NCBI RefSeq assembly: GCF_036227605.1
Contig: NZ_CP109487.1
Span: 4,655,501-4,719,500 of the forward strand
Reading direction: 5' to 3'
From: Streptomyces sp. NBC_01439
GTDB lineage: Bacteria; Actinomycetota; Actinomycetes; Streptomycetales; Streptomycetaceae
Length of the DNA: 64,000 nucleotides
The position numbers were made by a program, and so were the translations under genes. This document shows, in pieces, positions 16,955 through 24,600 of the stretch. The notes beneath the pieces are model-generated. The model had not been told where the DNA came from, made no database searches, and saw only the letters and a program-made list of their open reading frames with translations. How positions within the stretch are numbered: the first letter of the stretch is position 1; each line of letters opens with the position of its first letter.

Positions 16955-18028
16955 TCAGGAATCTGCCACGCCTTCGCCGTCCGGGATCACGCCCTGCCTG
17001 GCCAGCAGAATCCCGGCCTGAAAACGGCTGGTTGCTCCGACTTCAGCCATGATGGCGGAAATATGGCGGCGACACGTACGCGTGGCCACGCCGAGGCGCC
17101 GGGCGATCACCTCGTCCTTGAGGCCCATCGCCATTAGCCGGATGACCGACAACCGCAGGTCCTCGGCGTGGTGGTACTCGGTGACCCCGCCTACGTCAAA
17201 AGGCTGACTCCCCTGCCAGACGGACTCGAAGGACCGGCACAGGTAGGCGACGACGGTGGGGTCGGTGACGATGGCCGCGCCCGGCGGTTCCTTGCCCTTG
17301 CGTTCCTTGGGGATGAAGGCGAGTTTGCGGTCGTAGACGATGAGCCGCTCGGACAGTTCCTCCGCGGTGCGGACCTCGGCACCCGCCTCGGAAATCTGGC
17401 GTACGTAGGCGCGGGTGGCCAGGCTCGCCTGGGCGGTGTGCTGGTAGAGGGTCCGGACGCGGATGCCGCGCTGTCGCATCTCCAGGGTCTGCAGCAGGTC
17501 CTGTTCGAGCAGTTCCGCGCTGCGGCCGCCGCCGGGCTGAAGGGTGATGCGCTCTTCGGTGCAGCGTCTTCGCGCGAGGTCGATCTCGCGCCGGACGTCC
17601 TCGAAGTCGTCGAGGACGCGGATGGGGACGCCTTCGGCCACGGGCTGGACGCGCGAGTGGTACATCGTCGACAGGACGCGCAGCTGCTGGTGGATGCCGG
17701 ATATCTCGCGGCGGCGCTGCGCGATCGACAACTCCAGCGGCGTGACCAGTTCCGCCTCGGCGATCTCGGGGTCGAGCGCCACCTCGGCGCGGTCGCCCCC
17801 CGCCGAGGCGAGCAGTCTCAGGTTCTGCAGGGCTTTGCGGGCCTCGGTGACCCGATGGACATCGACGCCGAGGTGACAGGCGACGTCCTCGTCCCCGAAG
17901 GATCCGACCCGTAACGCGTACTCGTAGGTCGCAACGGCAACTTCATCCAAGAGGTGATTCTCGCCCATCGACCACCATTCCCACCGAATGCCCGATTTGC
18001 CGCTATCCACTTGCTGCCGCTCCATCAT
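16955..18028 (-). CDS. TrmB-like/LuxR-type pathway regulator (paralogue 1)
   Basis: This encodes 357 residues. An N-terminal winged-helix segment (about 25-85, YEYALRVGSFGDEDVACHLG) is followed by a phospholipase-D-like central part and a C-terminal LuxR-type HTH: LRLSVIRLMAMGLKDEVIAR, then RLGVATRTCRRHISAIMAEV. This layout is common in regulators of Streptomyces RiPP and polyketide clusters. It is paralogous to the product at 24601-25617, with the same order of domains and shared motifs. The gene lies at the edge of the biosynthetic block and diverges from a small secreted protein gene. The start at 18028 has AGGGGGTG upstream; ATG 17968 is possible. Confidence 0.85.
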   Translation of the reverse strand: MMERQQVDSGKSGIRWEWWSMGENHLLDEVAVATYEYALRVGSFGDEDVACHLGVDVHRVTEARKALQNLRLLASAGGDRAEVALDPEIAEAELVTPLELSIAQRRREISGIHQQLRVLSTMYHSRVQPVAEGVPIRVLDDFEDVRREIDLARRRCTEERITLQPGGGRSAELLEQDLLQTLEMRQRGIRVRTLYQHTAQASLATRAYVRQISEAGAEVRTAEELSERLIVYDRKLAFIPKERKGKEPPGAAIVTDPTVVAYLCRSFESVWQGSQPFDVGGVTEYHHAEDLRLSVIRLMAMGLKDEVIARRLGVATRTCRRHISAIMAEVGATSRFQAGILLARQGVIPDGEGVADS

Positions 18029-18132
18029 AGGACACCCCCTGCCACTCGAACTCGATCTTTAGGAGTGACAGATTTCCAGTGGCGACCGAAGAGGGCGCCG
18101 CCCACAAATTAGACATCCGGGGGGCACGAGAC

Positions 18133-18330
18133 GTGAACGCACGCATATTCCTGGCTCATGGCGTCGTGGCGGCAGCGCTGACAATCGGAGTGATTCACTC
18201 CGCCGGGCTGACGGCCACGACGGCCTCTGCGGGAGAAGTGACCGGCAGGGTGATTCTCGCCGACGACAAGTGGGACGTCGTCTTGCCGATCGGTGGCGGG
18301 GCCGTCGGCACGGGTACCGGAAATTCTTGA
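18133..18330 (+). CDS. small secreted protein of unknown function
   Basis: This encodes about 65 residues starting VNARIFLAHGVVAAALTIGV. The first 35 residues have a hydrophobic signal-peptide-like core and end near TASAG, a plausible signal-peptidase site. The predicted mature part is about 32 residues and Gly/Val rich (ILADDKWDVVLPIGGGAVG). It has no cysteine, so it is not a chaplin. A longer start at 18079 exists. It faces away from the paralogue 1 regulator gene. I do not recognise a family; it could be a surface or signalling peptide. Confidence 0.45.
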   Translation: MNARIFLAHGVVAAALTIGVIHSAGLTATTASAGEVTGRVILADDKWDVVLPIGGGAVGTGTGNS

Positions 18331-18466
18331 ATCGATGCCACCGACCGGAGGATTGATCGTGCTCCAGGGGAATTCTTTCGCGAATGAACTCCGCTCTTTC
18401 CACACCGATTCCGGAACCCTGCATTGGCCGCGGCGGATTCGGTAGGGACGCCCCACCACGCGATTG

Positions 18467-18501
18467 TCAGGGGGGCGGGCACGAAGCGCCCGCCCCCCTG
18501 A
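18467..18501. terminator. strong hairpin terminator of the amino-acid operon
   Basis: Positions 18467-18480 pair perfectly with 18488-18501 (14-bp GC-rich stem, 7-nt loop). It directly abuts the stop codon of the minus-strand oxygenase gene and so ends the operon that runs from 24.5 kb. Confidence 0.85.
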
Positions 18502-19533
18502 TCAGAAGTGCACTCGCCGGTCCTGCGGAGTCACCCGGTAGCGGATGTCCCACAGGCTGCGCCGCACATACGTCCGCTGCAGCCAACGGTCCCGGCCGTC
18601 ATGGCGGGCGTCGAAGCTCGACCGGGCGTGGACGCCCTTGCGGTTGTTGACGAGCAGAGCCTGTCCCGGCTCCAGCTGCACGGCGTGCGCCACCGAACGG
18701 CACACCTCCTGAAGCCGTTCGAAGGCCGCCGCGGCATCGCGGTTCAGCGCACGGACCCCATTGGCCGACACGGTGATCTCCGGGTGGGCCTCGGCACCGC
18801 TGATGACCGGCACCGGTTCGGACAGCACCTCCGCACCGCCGGCCATGCCGCGGGTGTAGCTGCCCGGCGCGTTCAGCCGGAAGAGGCGACTGCGCAGCAG
18901 GCCCAGCGCGTCGTCCGGAAGCTGCCGGCAGATGTCGCGGGCGTCGGCGTAATAGGTGACCGCGCTCCCGGAGCGGTCACCGCGCAGGCAGTTGAGCACG
19001 AGGAAGTCCGGGTTGGCGACGTCGTAACGGCCCGTCGAGTCGTACGTGATGTCGCTGTGGAAGTTCAGGAAGACCGCCGAACTCTGGTTGGTCTGGGTCC
19101 GCTCCCCGCCGACGACCGGAACGACGTCGTGGATCAGCCGGCCGCCCTTCTCCGTGAGCACGCCGAGCGGTTCGCCGAGGAGGCCGGTCAGGCCCAGCAG
19201 CACGCCTTCGCTGACGAATCCGCTCTTGTTCCGGCCGGGACCGCCGTCGAGCGGCGTCGGGCCCGGCTCCGCGTCGACGGGGAGGTTGCGCACCAGGGCG
19301 ACCCCCGGCGTGTCGTTGTGCCGGCCGAAGTCCAGCAGGGAACGCAGGAGTTCCAGGGGCAGCGCCGCGAACACCTGGTGGCAGCGGGCCGTCGCCCGGT
19401 CGATGTCGCCGCTCGGATCGGGCAGCGCCGCGAGCTCACGGCCGATGACCTCCCGCACGGCATCGGGCAGCACCAGGTCCGCGAAGGTCGTGGTGGAACC
19501 GATCGTGTCGATCACGTTGGTCATGTCGCTCAC
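18502..19533 (-). CDS. Fe(II)/2-oxoglutarate oxygenase, clavaminate-synthase/asparagine-oxygenase type
   Basis: This encodes 343 residues. The iron-binding triad is visible: HSD in LNFHSDITYD (about residue 185) and the distal histidine in KGVHARSSFD, followed by the 2-oxoglutarate-binding arginine region DRWLQRTYVRRS. The sequence style matches clavaminate synthase, AsnO and VioC, which hydroxylate free amino acids at the beta carbon. In this operon the substrate is probably an aspartate or methylaspartate-derived amino acid (inference). The GTG at 19533 overlaps the aspartokinase stop (GTGA) and has a GAGG-type site. ATG 19524 in the same frame is also possible. Confidence 0.88.
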   Translation of the reverse strand: MSDMTNVIDTIGSTTTFADLVLPDAVREVIGRELAALPDPSGDIDRATARCHQVFAALPLELLRSLLDFGRHNDTPGVALVRNLPVDAEPGPTPLDGGPGRNKSGFVSEGVLLGLTGLLGEPLGVLTEKGGRLIHDVVPVVGGERTQTNQSSAVFLNFHSDITYDSTGRYDVANPDFLVLNCLRGDRSGSAVTYYADARDICRQLPDDALGLLRSRLFRLNAPGSYTRGMAGGAEVLSEPVPVISGAEAHPEITVSANGVRALNRDAAAAFERLQEVCRSVAHAVQLEPGQALLVNNRKGVHARSSFDARHDGRDRWLQRTYVRRSLWDIRYRVTPQDRRVHF

Positions 19534-20627
19534 ACCCCTGCCTCTACGCCGGCCCGCCGCGGAACCGGGAAGTCCAACCTGTCGTGCAACCGTTGCGCCA
19601 GATGCAGCGCGTCCTCGCCGCCGGCGGCCACGTGCGTGGTGACCTTGCTGCCCCGCACCTCCGCCACGGGAACTCCCGCCGGGCGCCCGGCCTTGACGCC
19701 GTGCCTGCGCTGGACGGCCTCCTTGTCGACGTACCCGCCGATGACCGCGACCGACGGCTGCCGGTTGAGCCGCACGGTGTCGAGCCCTTCGAGGTGGAAG
19801 GCGTGGTGCGCGGCGTCGGCCTGCGCGTCGTCCGGGTAGTCGAGCACCACGGAACGCTCGTTGAAGACCACCGCCGCCATCTGGGTGCCGGCTCCGCTGA
19901 TCGTCGTGCCCGCCGCGTACGGGGCCCGGTTGTAGCGCAGCACGATTTCGATCCGGTGCCGCAGCGCGAGCTGGACGGCGCGGCGGTGCAGCACCTTCGC
20001 CCCGTACAGCGACATCAGCGCCGCCATGTTGTACGAGACCTCCGGGAGCATCCGGGCCCCGGTGATCAGGTGGGGGTCGGAGGTGTAGATCCCGTCGACA
20101 TCGGAGTGGATCTCGCAGACGTGGCTGCCGACGGCCCGGGCGACGGCCAGGGCCGACAGGTCGGAGCTGTTCTTGCCCAGCCAGGTCGGGCGGCCCTCGG
20201 CGTCCACCGCCTGTCCCCCGGGCACCACCACGACCTCGTGCTCCGCCAGCGCCCTGCGCAGCGGGCCGGGGTCGGTCCTGACCACGCGGGCCCACAGGAA
20301 CGAGGCGTTGGTGGTCAGTCCGAGCTGGTGGCCCGCGAGCACGGTGGCGGTGCGCCCCCTGCGGTGCAGGGCGGTGGTCAGCAGATGGGCGCTGACCAGG
20401 TCGGCGGTGGTCAGCAGGCCCGCGGCGGTGTCGGCCCCCGGCTGCCGGTTGACCTCGTGCAGCCGGCCGCGCAGCGCCTCGGTCTCTCCCTGCATCGCGC
20501 TCACGACCACGGCCATCGGGCGGCCCTCGCTGCGGATCCGCTCGTCGAGCCCGGCCGCGAGTTCCTCGTAGGCGGCAGGGGTACGGAAGGTGGAGCCGCC
20601 GAACTTCAGTACCACCGGGGTGTTCAC
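19530..20627 (-). CDS. aspartokinase
   Basis: This encodes 365 residues. The amino-acid kinase fold is clear: VVLKFGGSTFRTP at the N-terminus, VVVPGGQAVDAEGRPTWLGK, then NSSDLSALAVA and SDVDGIYTSDPH. The C-terminal 120 residues hold ACT-like sequence (SVAVIGGYVDKEAV), shorter than the double-ACT region of housekeeping enzymes, which suggests altered or absent lysine/threonine feedback. It phosphorylates the side-chain carboxylate of aspartate, or of 3-methylaspartate in this context. The GTG at 20627 overlaps the stop of the dehydrogenase gene (GTGA) and has GGAGGTG upstream. As a duplicate of primary metabolism in a biosynthetic operon it is pathway-specific. Confidence 0.9.
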   Translation of the reverse strand: MNTPVVLKFGGSTFRTPAAYEELAAGLDERIRSEGRPMAVVVSAMQGETEALRGRLHEVNRQPGADTAAGLLTTADLVSAHLLTTALHRRGRTATVLAGHQLGLTTNASFLWARVVRTDPGPLRRALAEHEVVVVPGGQAVDAEGRPTWLGKNSSDLSALAVARAVGSHVCEIHSDVDGIYTSDPHLITGARMLPEVSYNMAALMSLYGAKVLHRRAVQLALRHRIEIVLRYNRAPYAAGTTISGAGTQMAAVVFNERSVVLDYPDDAQADAAHHAFHLEGLDTVRLNRQPSVAVIGGYVDKEAVQRRHGVKAGRPAGVPVAEVRGSKVTTHVAAGGEDALHLAQRLHDRLDFPVPRRAGVEAGV

Positions 20628-21715
20628 CGGGCACCTCCGGCCAGGAAGCCGCGGCCGAGGACGTACCCGGCGGCCAGGAAGCCGCGGCCGAGGACGTACT
20701 CGGCGATCTGGACCGCGTTCAGGGCCGCGCCGACCCGGAGGTTGTCCGAGACCAGCCACAGCCAGAAGCCCCGTGGATTGTGCGGCGACACCCGCACCCT
20801 GCCGACGTGCACGTGGTCGGGATGCCCGGCCTTCAGGGGGGTCGGGAAGCCCGCCCGGTTCTCCCTGTCGTGCACGGTGACCTCGGGCTGCCCGGCCAGC
20901 AGCGCGATCAGCTCGTCGCGGTCCACCGGCGCCTCGGTCTCGATCCAGACCGCTTCGGAGTGGGAGTTGACGACGGGCACGCGGACGCAGGTGGCGGTGA
21001 CGTCCAGATGGGACAGGTCGAGGATCTTGCGGGACTCCTGGACCATCTTCTGCTCCTCCAGGGTGAAGCCGCTGTCCTGGAGCACGTCGATGAAGGGAAC
21101 CACGTTGAAGGCGAGCGGCGGCCGGAACCGCTCGGACGGCAGTTCCGCGTCGGGGTCCCGCAGCGCGACCTCGCAGCCCTCCAGCAGCTCCTCGACGCCC
21201 TGGTGGCCCTGTCCCGACGCGGCCTGGTAGGTGCTGACCACGGCCTGGCGGACGCCCCAGCGGCGTTCCACCGGCCCCAGGACGCGGACCAGCGGGATGG
21301 TCGAACAGTTGGGGTTGGCGATGACGCCGCTCTCCGGAGGCCGGTCCAGGGTGTGGAAGTTGACCTGGGGCACGACGAGCGGGGTGTCGGGGTCCATCCG
21401 GTAGGCGTTGGTGTTGTCGATGACCAGCGCGCCCTTGGCCACGGCGGTCGGCACCCAGGTGCTGCTGATCGAGGTGCCGGCGGAGAAGAACGCGATGTCG
21501 GCGAGGCCGAAGTCGAAGTCCTCCAGGGCCTGCACCTCGTACGGCTTTCCGCCCACCGGTATCTGGCGGCCGGCGCTGCGCGAGGACGCGACCAGGTGCA
21601 ACTCGCGATAGCGCAGCGCCCGTTCCTCCAACAGCTCGATGAGAGTACTGCCCACGGCTCCGGTCGCGCCGACGATGGCGATGCGCGGAGCGGCGGGGTC
21701 GGTGACTAGCGTCAT
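20624..21715 (-). CDS. asd: aspartate-semialdehyde dehydrogenase
   Basis: This encodes 363 residues. NADP-binding IAIVGATGAVGSTLIELLEE opens the Rossmann domain. The catalytic cysteine lies in IANPNCSTIPLVRVLGP, and the dimerisation domain contains FNVVPFIDVLQDSGFTLEEQ. It reduces aspartyl phosphate to the semialdehyde. Next to aspartokinase and glutamate mutase it probably acts on aspartyl or 3-methylaspartyl phosphate. The C-terminus ends in a duplicated YVLGRGFLA segment. The ATG at 21715 follows GGAG. It couples to the kinase gene by a GTGA overlap. Confidence 0.92.
   Translation of the reverse strand: MTLVTDPAAPRIAIVGATGAVGSTLIELLEERALRYRELHLVASSRSAGRQIPVGGKPYEVQALEDFDFGLADIAFFSAGTSISSTWVPTAVAKGALVIDNTNAYRMDPDTPLVVPQVNFHTLDRPPESGVIANPNCSTIPLVRVLGPVERRWGVRQAVVSTYQAASGQGHQGVEELLEGCEVALRDPDAELPSERFRPPLAFNVVPFIDVLQDSGFTLEEQKMVQESRKILDLSHLDVTATCVRVPVVNSHSEAVWIETEAPVDRDELIALLAGQPEVTVHDRENRAGFPTPLKAGHPDHVHVGRVRVSPHNPRGFWLWLVSDNLRVGAALNAVQIAEYVLGRGFLAAGYVLGRGFLAGGAR
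20640..20705. repeat. 33-bp tandem duplication at the 3' end of asd
   Basis: Positions 20640-20672 and 20673-20705 are identical except for one base. The repeat is in frame (11 codons), duplicating YVLGRGFLA-type sequence at the C-terminus of the dehydrogenase, and lies just before the aspartokinase ribosome binding site. Confidence 0.9.
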
Positions 21716-21749
21716 CAGGCTTCTCCGTTCTGGACGATGGGGCGGCTGG

Positions 21750-22670
21750 TCAGTACAGGGGTACGGGGTAGTGCAGCCCGCCCGAGGTCCACAGTTGGTT
21801 GAGACCGCGGGGAACGTCGAGGCCGGAGGCGGCGCCGAGGTTCCGTTCGTAGACGTCCGCGTAGGTGCCGACGGCGGCCAGGACCCGGTTGGCCCATCCC
21901 TCGTCGAGGCCGACCGCCGGACCGTGGGGTCCGGCGCGCCGGGCCGCGGCCTCGGGCGTCTCGTACTCGGCGGCCAGCAGCAGCTGCAGCACCCAGCGGA
22001 CGAGCCGGAACCAGTGCGGGTCGGTCTCGTGGACCGCGGCGGCCATCGGCTCGCGGGATATCGACGCCGGAAGGATGTGGTGGTCCCGCGGCCGGCGCAG
22101 CCGCGCCCGGGCGCCGGCCAGAGCGGTACGGTCCAACACGTAGGCGGCGCAGTCCCCGTCGGCGTAGGCGGCCAGGGCGTCGGCCGGGGCGTCGAAGGCG
22201 ACGGGCTCGACGCTCAGGCCCCGGGGGCCGTACCAGGCGTCCAGGTTGACCGTGGTGGTGCAGCCCTTGTGGACGGCGAGGCGGTGGCCCGCGAGGTCCG
22301 CGGGTCCGGTGAATCCCGCGTCCGCGCGGACGAGGAAACCTTCGCCGTCGTAGCAGGTGATCCCCGCGAAGAGCACCCGGCGCTCGGCCTCCCGGGCCAT
22401 CGTCCACGTCAGGTTGCACACCGTCAGGTCCACGCGGCCCGCTTCGAGCGCCGACAGCCGGTCGGAGGCCGTGACGGGGCGCCAGTCGACGGCCTCGGGG
22501 TCGCCGAGGGCGGCCGCGGCGACGGCGCGGGCGATGTCGGTGTCGAGGCCGGTCCAGCGCCCGCCCGGAGTGCGCAGCGACAGTCCGTGGATGCCCTGGG
22601 AGACGGCGGCCCGCAGGGCCCCGCGGACGCGTGCGGCGCGCAGGGTGGCGGTCGAGGCCGGGCGGCTCAC
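21750..22670 (-). CDS. cytosolic homologue of amino-acid-binding proteins (SBP fold)
   Basis: This encodes 306 residues. It aligns in style with general amino-acid ABC solute-binding proteins (AapJ type): LSLRTPGGRWTGLDTDIARA, YDGEGFLVRADAGFTGPADL and GHRLAVHKGCTTTVNLDAWY. The N-terminus (VSRPASTATLRAARVRGALR) is charged, with no signal peptide or lipobox, and no transporter permease or ATPase gene is in the window. The protein is therefore likely to stay in the cytosol. Known cases in this fold, such as cyclohexadienyl dehydratase, evolved into enzymes. Here it may be an amino-acid-acting enzyme or carrier. The GTG at 22670 overlaps the mutase epsilon stop (GTGA). Confidence 0.75.
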   Translation of the reverse strand: MSRPASTATLRAARVRGALRAAVSQGIHGLSLRTPGGRWTGLDTDIARAVAAAALGDPEAVDWRPVTASDRLSALEAGRVDLTVCNLTWTMAREAERRVLFAGITCYDGEGFLVRADAGFTGPADLAGHRLAVHKGCTTTVNLDAWYGPRGLSVEPVAFDAPADALAAYADGDCAAYVLDRTALAGARARLRRPRDHHILPASISREPMAAAVHETDPHWFRLVRWVLQLLLAAEYETPEAAARRAGPHGPAVGLDEGWANRVLAAVGTYADVYERNLGAASGLDVPRGLNQLWTSGGLHYPVPLY

Positions 22671-23998
22671 GAGGCGCTCCTGAGCGGGCGCTGCCGTTCG
22701 TACCGGTCGGAGCGGTCGAAGCGGTCACAGCGGTCGAGCCCGTCGGAGCCGTCGAACCGGCGGCTGTTGAAGGTGAGCAGCTCGGTCAGCTGCCGCGCGG
22801 TGACGCGGGCGGCGGCGGCCGTGCGCGTGGGTGTCACGGGCATGGCGCCGGCCCGGCTCCAGACGAGCATGGACCGGGCGTCGATGGTGGCGCGGCTGCG
22901 GTTGGCGTTGTCGGGGTGGAGGCAGTACGGCACGTCCAGGACCCCGCGGGCGAAGGCCGCGACGAGGCACTCGCCGAGCGTGCCGCCCGTCTCCAGAGCG
23001 GCGTCGACGAGCGTACGGGCCTCTTCGTAGAGGCCGGACGCGGTGGCCGGGGGTCCGCCGTCCGCGCCTTCGGCTTCGTCCGCGGCTTCGTCCGCGGCCA
23101 CGGAGCCCGCGTACTCGAGCGCCGCCACGTTCTCCTCGACGGTGGGGATGCGGTGCGCCTCGGCCGGCGTCTTGACGACCAGCCGGTCGGCGCCGCCGCG
23201 CGCGGCGAGGCGGGCGCTGGCCGCGAGGAGGCGGCGGCTGCCGAGCTCGGTGCGCGGGAAGACGCCCATGAAGGTGTAGAGCACGATGTGGTGCGCGGAG
23301 CCGGACAGCCGCTCGTCCGCGAGCCGGCGCAGCGCCGCGAGGGCCTCCAGGTCCTGACCGGCGTGGATCTGCTGGGCGTAGCTGAGGGAGATGCCCCGCA
23401 GGCCGTGCCGCTGGAAGAACATCGCCTCCAGGACCGAGAGCGCGACCAGCAGCGACGGCGGGCACAGCTGTCCCAGCATGCAGCCGCCGAAGGTCTCCAT
23501 GTGCGGTGGTACGGGCTGTGCGGCGAGGAGCTCGCAGCCGGCGCTCCACTCCTGGACCGCCCGCGCGAGCGGGACCCGGCCGTAGGGCAGGCAGTACGAG
23601 ACGGGGCCGCCCTCCGTGGCGTCCGCGCCGGCCTCGGCCATGGCCCGGAAGAGCCTCAGCGGGCGGGGCGTGCCGTGGCGGACCTGGACGGGGAAGTCCG
23701 GCGACGAGACCTCCTGGAGGAGGGACCGCACCGCCGGCACGCCGTGGGCGAGGAGCGGGAAACCGTTGAGATCGCCGGGGTGTTCGCGCAGTGCGCGGCG
23801 AGCCGCCGCGTCGTCGTGGCACCGGGTGTAGCTGTCCAGGGTGACGGTGCCCACCGTGGTGGCGTCCGCGTCCCGTACGGCGCGCAGACCGGCGCGCATG
23901 CGGTGGAGTTCGCCGAAGCCCATGCGGGGCTGGACGACGAGGCGGCCCGAGTCGCGGGCACTGCGTACGAAGCCGGTGAACCGGTCGGTCGCGTCCAT
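22667..23998 (-). CDS. glmE: glutamate mutase epsilon subunit (methylaspartate mutase E)
   Basis: This encodes 443 residues. The TIM-barrel substrate-binding subunit of adenosylcobalamin-dependent glutamate mutase is recognisable: VVQPRMGFGELHRMRAGLRA, TLDSYTRCHDD, FPLLAHGVPAVRSLLQ, VRHGTPRPLRLF, then ATEGGPVSYCLPYGRVPLA and ETFGGCMLGQLCPPSLLVAL. It rearranges L-glutamate to (2S,3S)-3-methylaspartate. The C-terminal tail contains a DRxDR repeat (RCDRFDRSDRYERQ) not typical of the family. The ATG overlaps the S-subunit stop by one base (TGATG), and the stop overlaps the next gene. Confidence 0.92.
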   Translation of the reverse strand: MDATDRFTGFVRSARDSGRLVVQPRMGFGELHRMRAGLRAVRDADATTVGTVTLDSYTRCHDDAAARRALREHPGDLNGFPLLAHGVPAVRSLLQEVSSPDFPVQVRHGTPRPLRLFRAMAEAGADATEGGPVSYCLPYGRVPLARAVQEWSAGCELLAAQPVPPHMETFGGCMLGQLCPPSLLVALSVLEAMFFQRHGLRGISLSYAQQIHAGQDLEALAALRRLADERLSGSAHHIVLYTFMGVFPRTELGSRRLLAASARLAARGGADRLVVKTPAEAHRIPTVEENVAALEYAGSVAADEAADEAEGADGGPPATASGLYEEARTLVDAALETGGTLGECLVAAFARGVLDVPYCLHPDNANRSRATIDARSMLVWSRAGAMPVTPTRTAAAARVTARQLTELLTFNSRRFDGSDGLDRCDRFDRSDRYERQRPLRSAS

Positions 23999-24489
23999 CA
24001 GGCCGCTCCGGCCCCGGCGGCGAACCGCCCGCAGGAGCGGTCGGCGCCGATCCGGTCGAGGAAGGCGTAGAAGCGGGCGAGTCCGGCCCCGGGGCCGCCT
24101 TCGGCCGCGTCGTCGAAGACCGCGTCGTATCCGGCGGCGGTCAGCTGCGCGGTGGTCCCGGCGTGGTCGCGGCCGTCGATGCCGAGCTTGCCGCCGATGG
24201 CGACGGGCAGGGCGGAGAGGGCCGGTACGGCGCGCAGGGCGGAGATCAGGCGGAGCCCGTCCAGCCGGCCGTGGCCGTTGACGCTGCTGATGACGAGCAG
24301 ATCCGGGCGTCCCGTCCGGCAGGCCCGGACGATCGTCCGGTCGGGGGTCGTGTTGCCCAGGTTCGTCACCTGGTGGCCCAGGTCTTCCAGGAGCAGCTGG
24401 AGGTAGACCAGGTTCCACAGGTGGGCGTCGGAGGACAGGCCGGAAACGACGATCCGCAATCGGTGCTCGGCGAAGGTCGTGTCGTTCAT
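23998..24489 (-). CDS. glmS: glutamate mutase sigma subunit (cobalamin-binding)
   Basis: This encodes 163 residues with a B12-binding Rossmann-like fold. The cobalamin motif DxHxxG appears as D21-A-H23-L-W-N26, keeping the axial histidine but replacing the glycine with asparagine. ISSVNGHGRLDGLRL and AIGGKLGI match the S/L and GG regions that cradle the nucleotide tail. It binds adenosylcobalamin and pairs with the E subunit encoded next. The operon seems to start here, after a 111-bp gap that separates it from the paralogue 2 regulator gene. Confidence 0.9.
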   Translation of the reverse strand: MNDTTFAEHRLRIVVSGLSSDAHLWNLVYLQLLLEDLGHQVTNLGNTTPDRTIVRACRTGRPDLLVISSVNGHGRLDGLRLISALRAVPALSALPVAIGGKLGIDGRDHAGTTAQLTAAGYDAVFDDAAEGGPGAGLARFYAFLDRIGADRSCGRFAAGAGAA

Positions 24490-24600
24490 TCGGGCCCCCC
24501 GGGGGTATGCAAGCGATCAGTCGTGGAAACTATCCACGCCGCCCCGCGGCCCGGTCCAGCCGTGCCGACGGGGATTCCCGATGCCCCCGATCAGGAATTT

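Noticed and set aside
22715..22760. GGTCGAAGCGGTC-type repeats at the glmE 3' end as a regulatory repeat array
   Set aside because: They are short, imperfect and in frame, giving the DRxDR tail of the protein. Simple coding slippage explains them.
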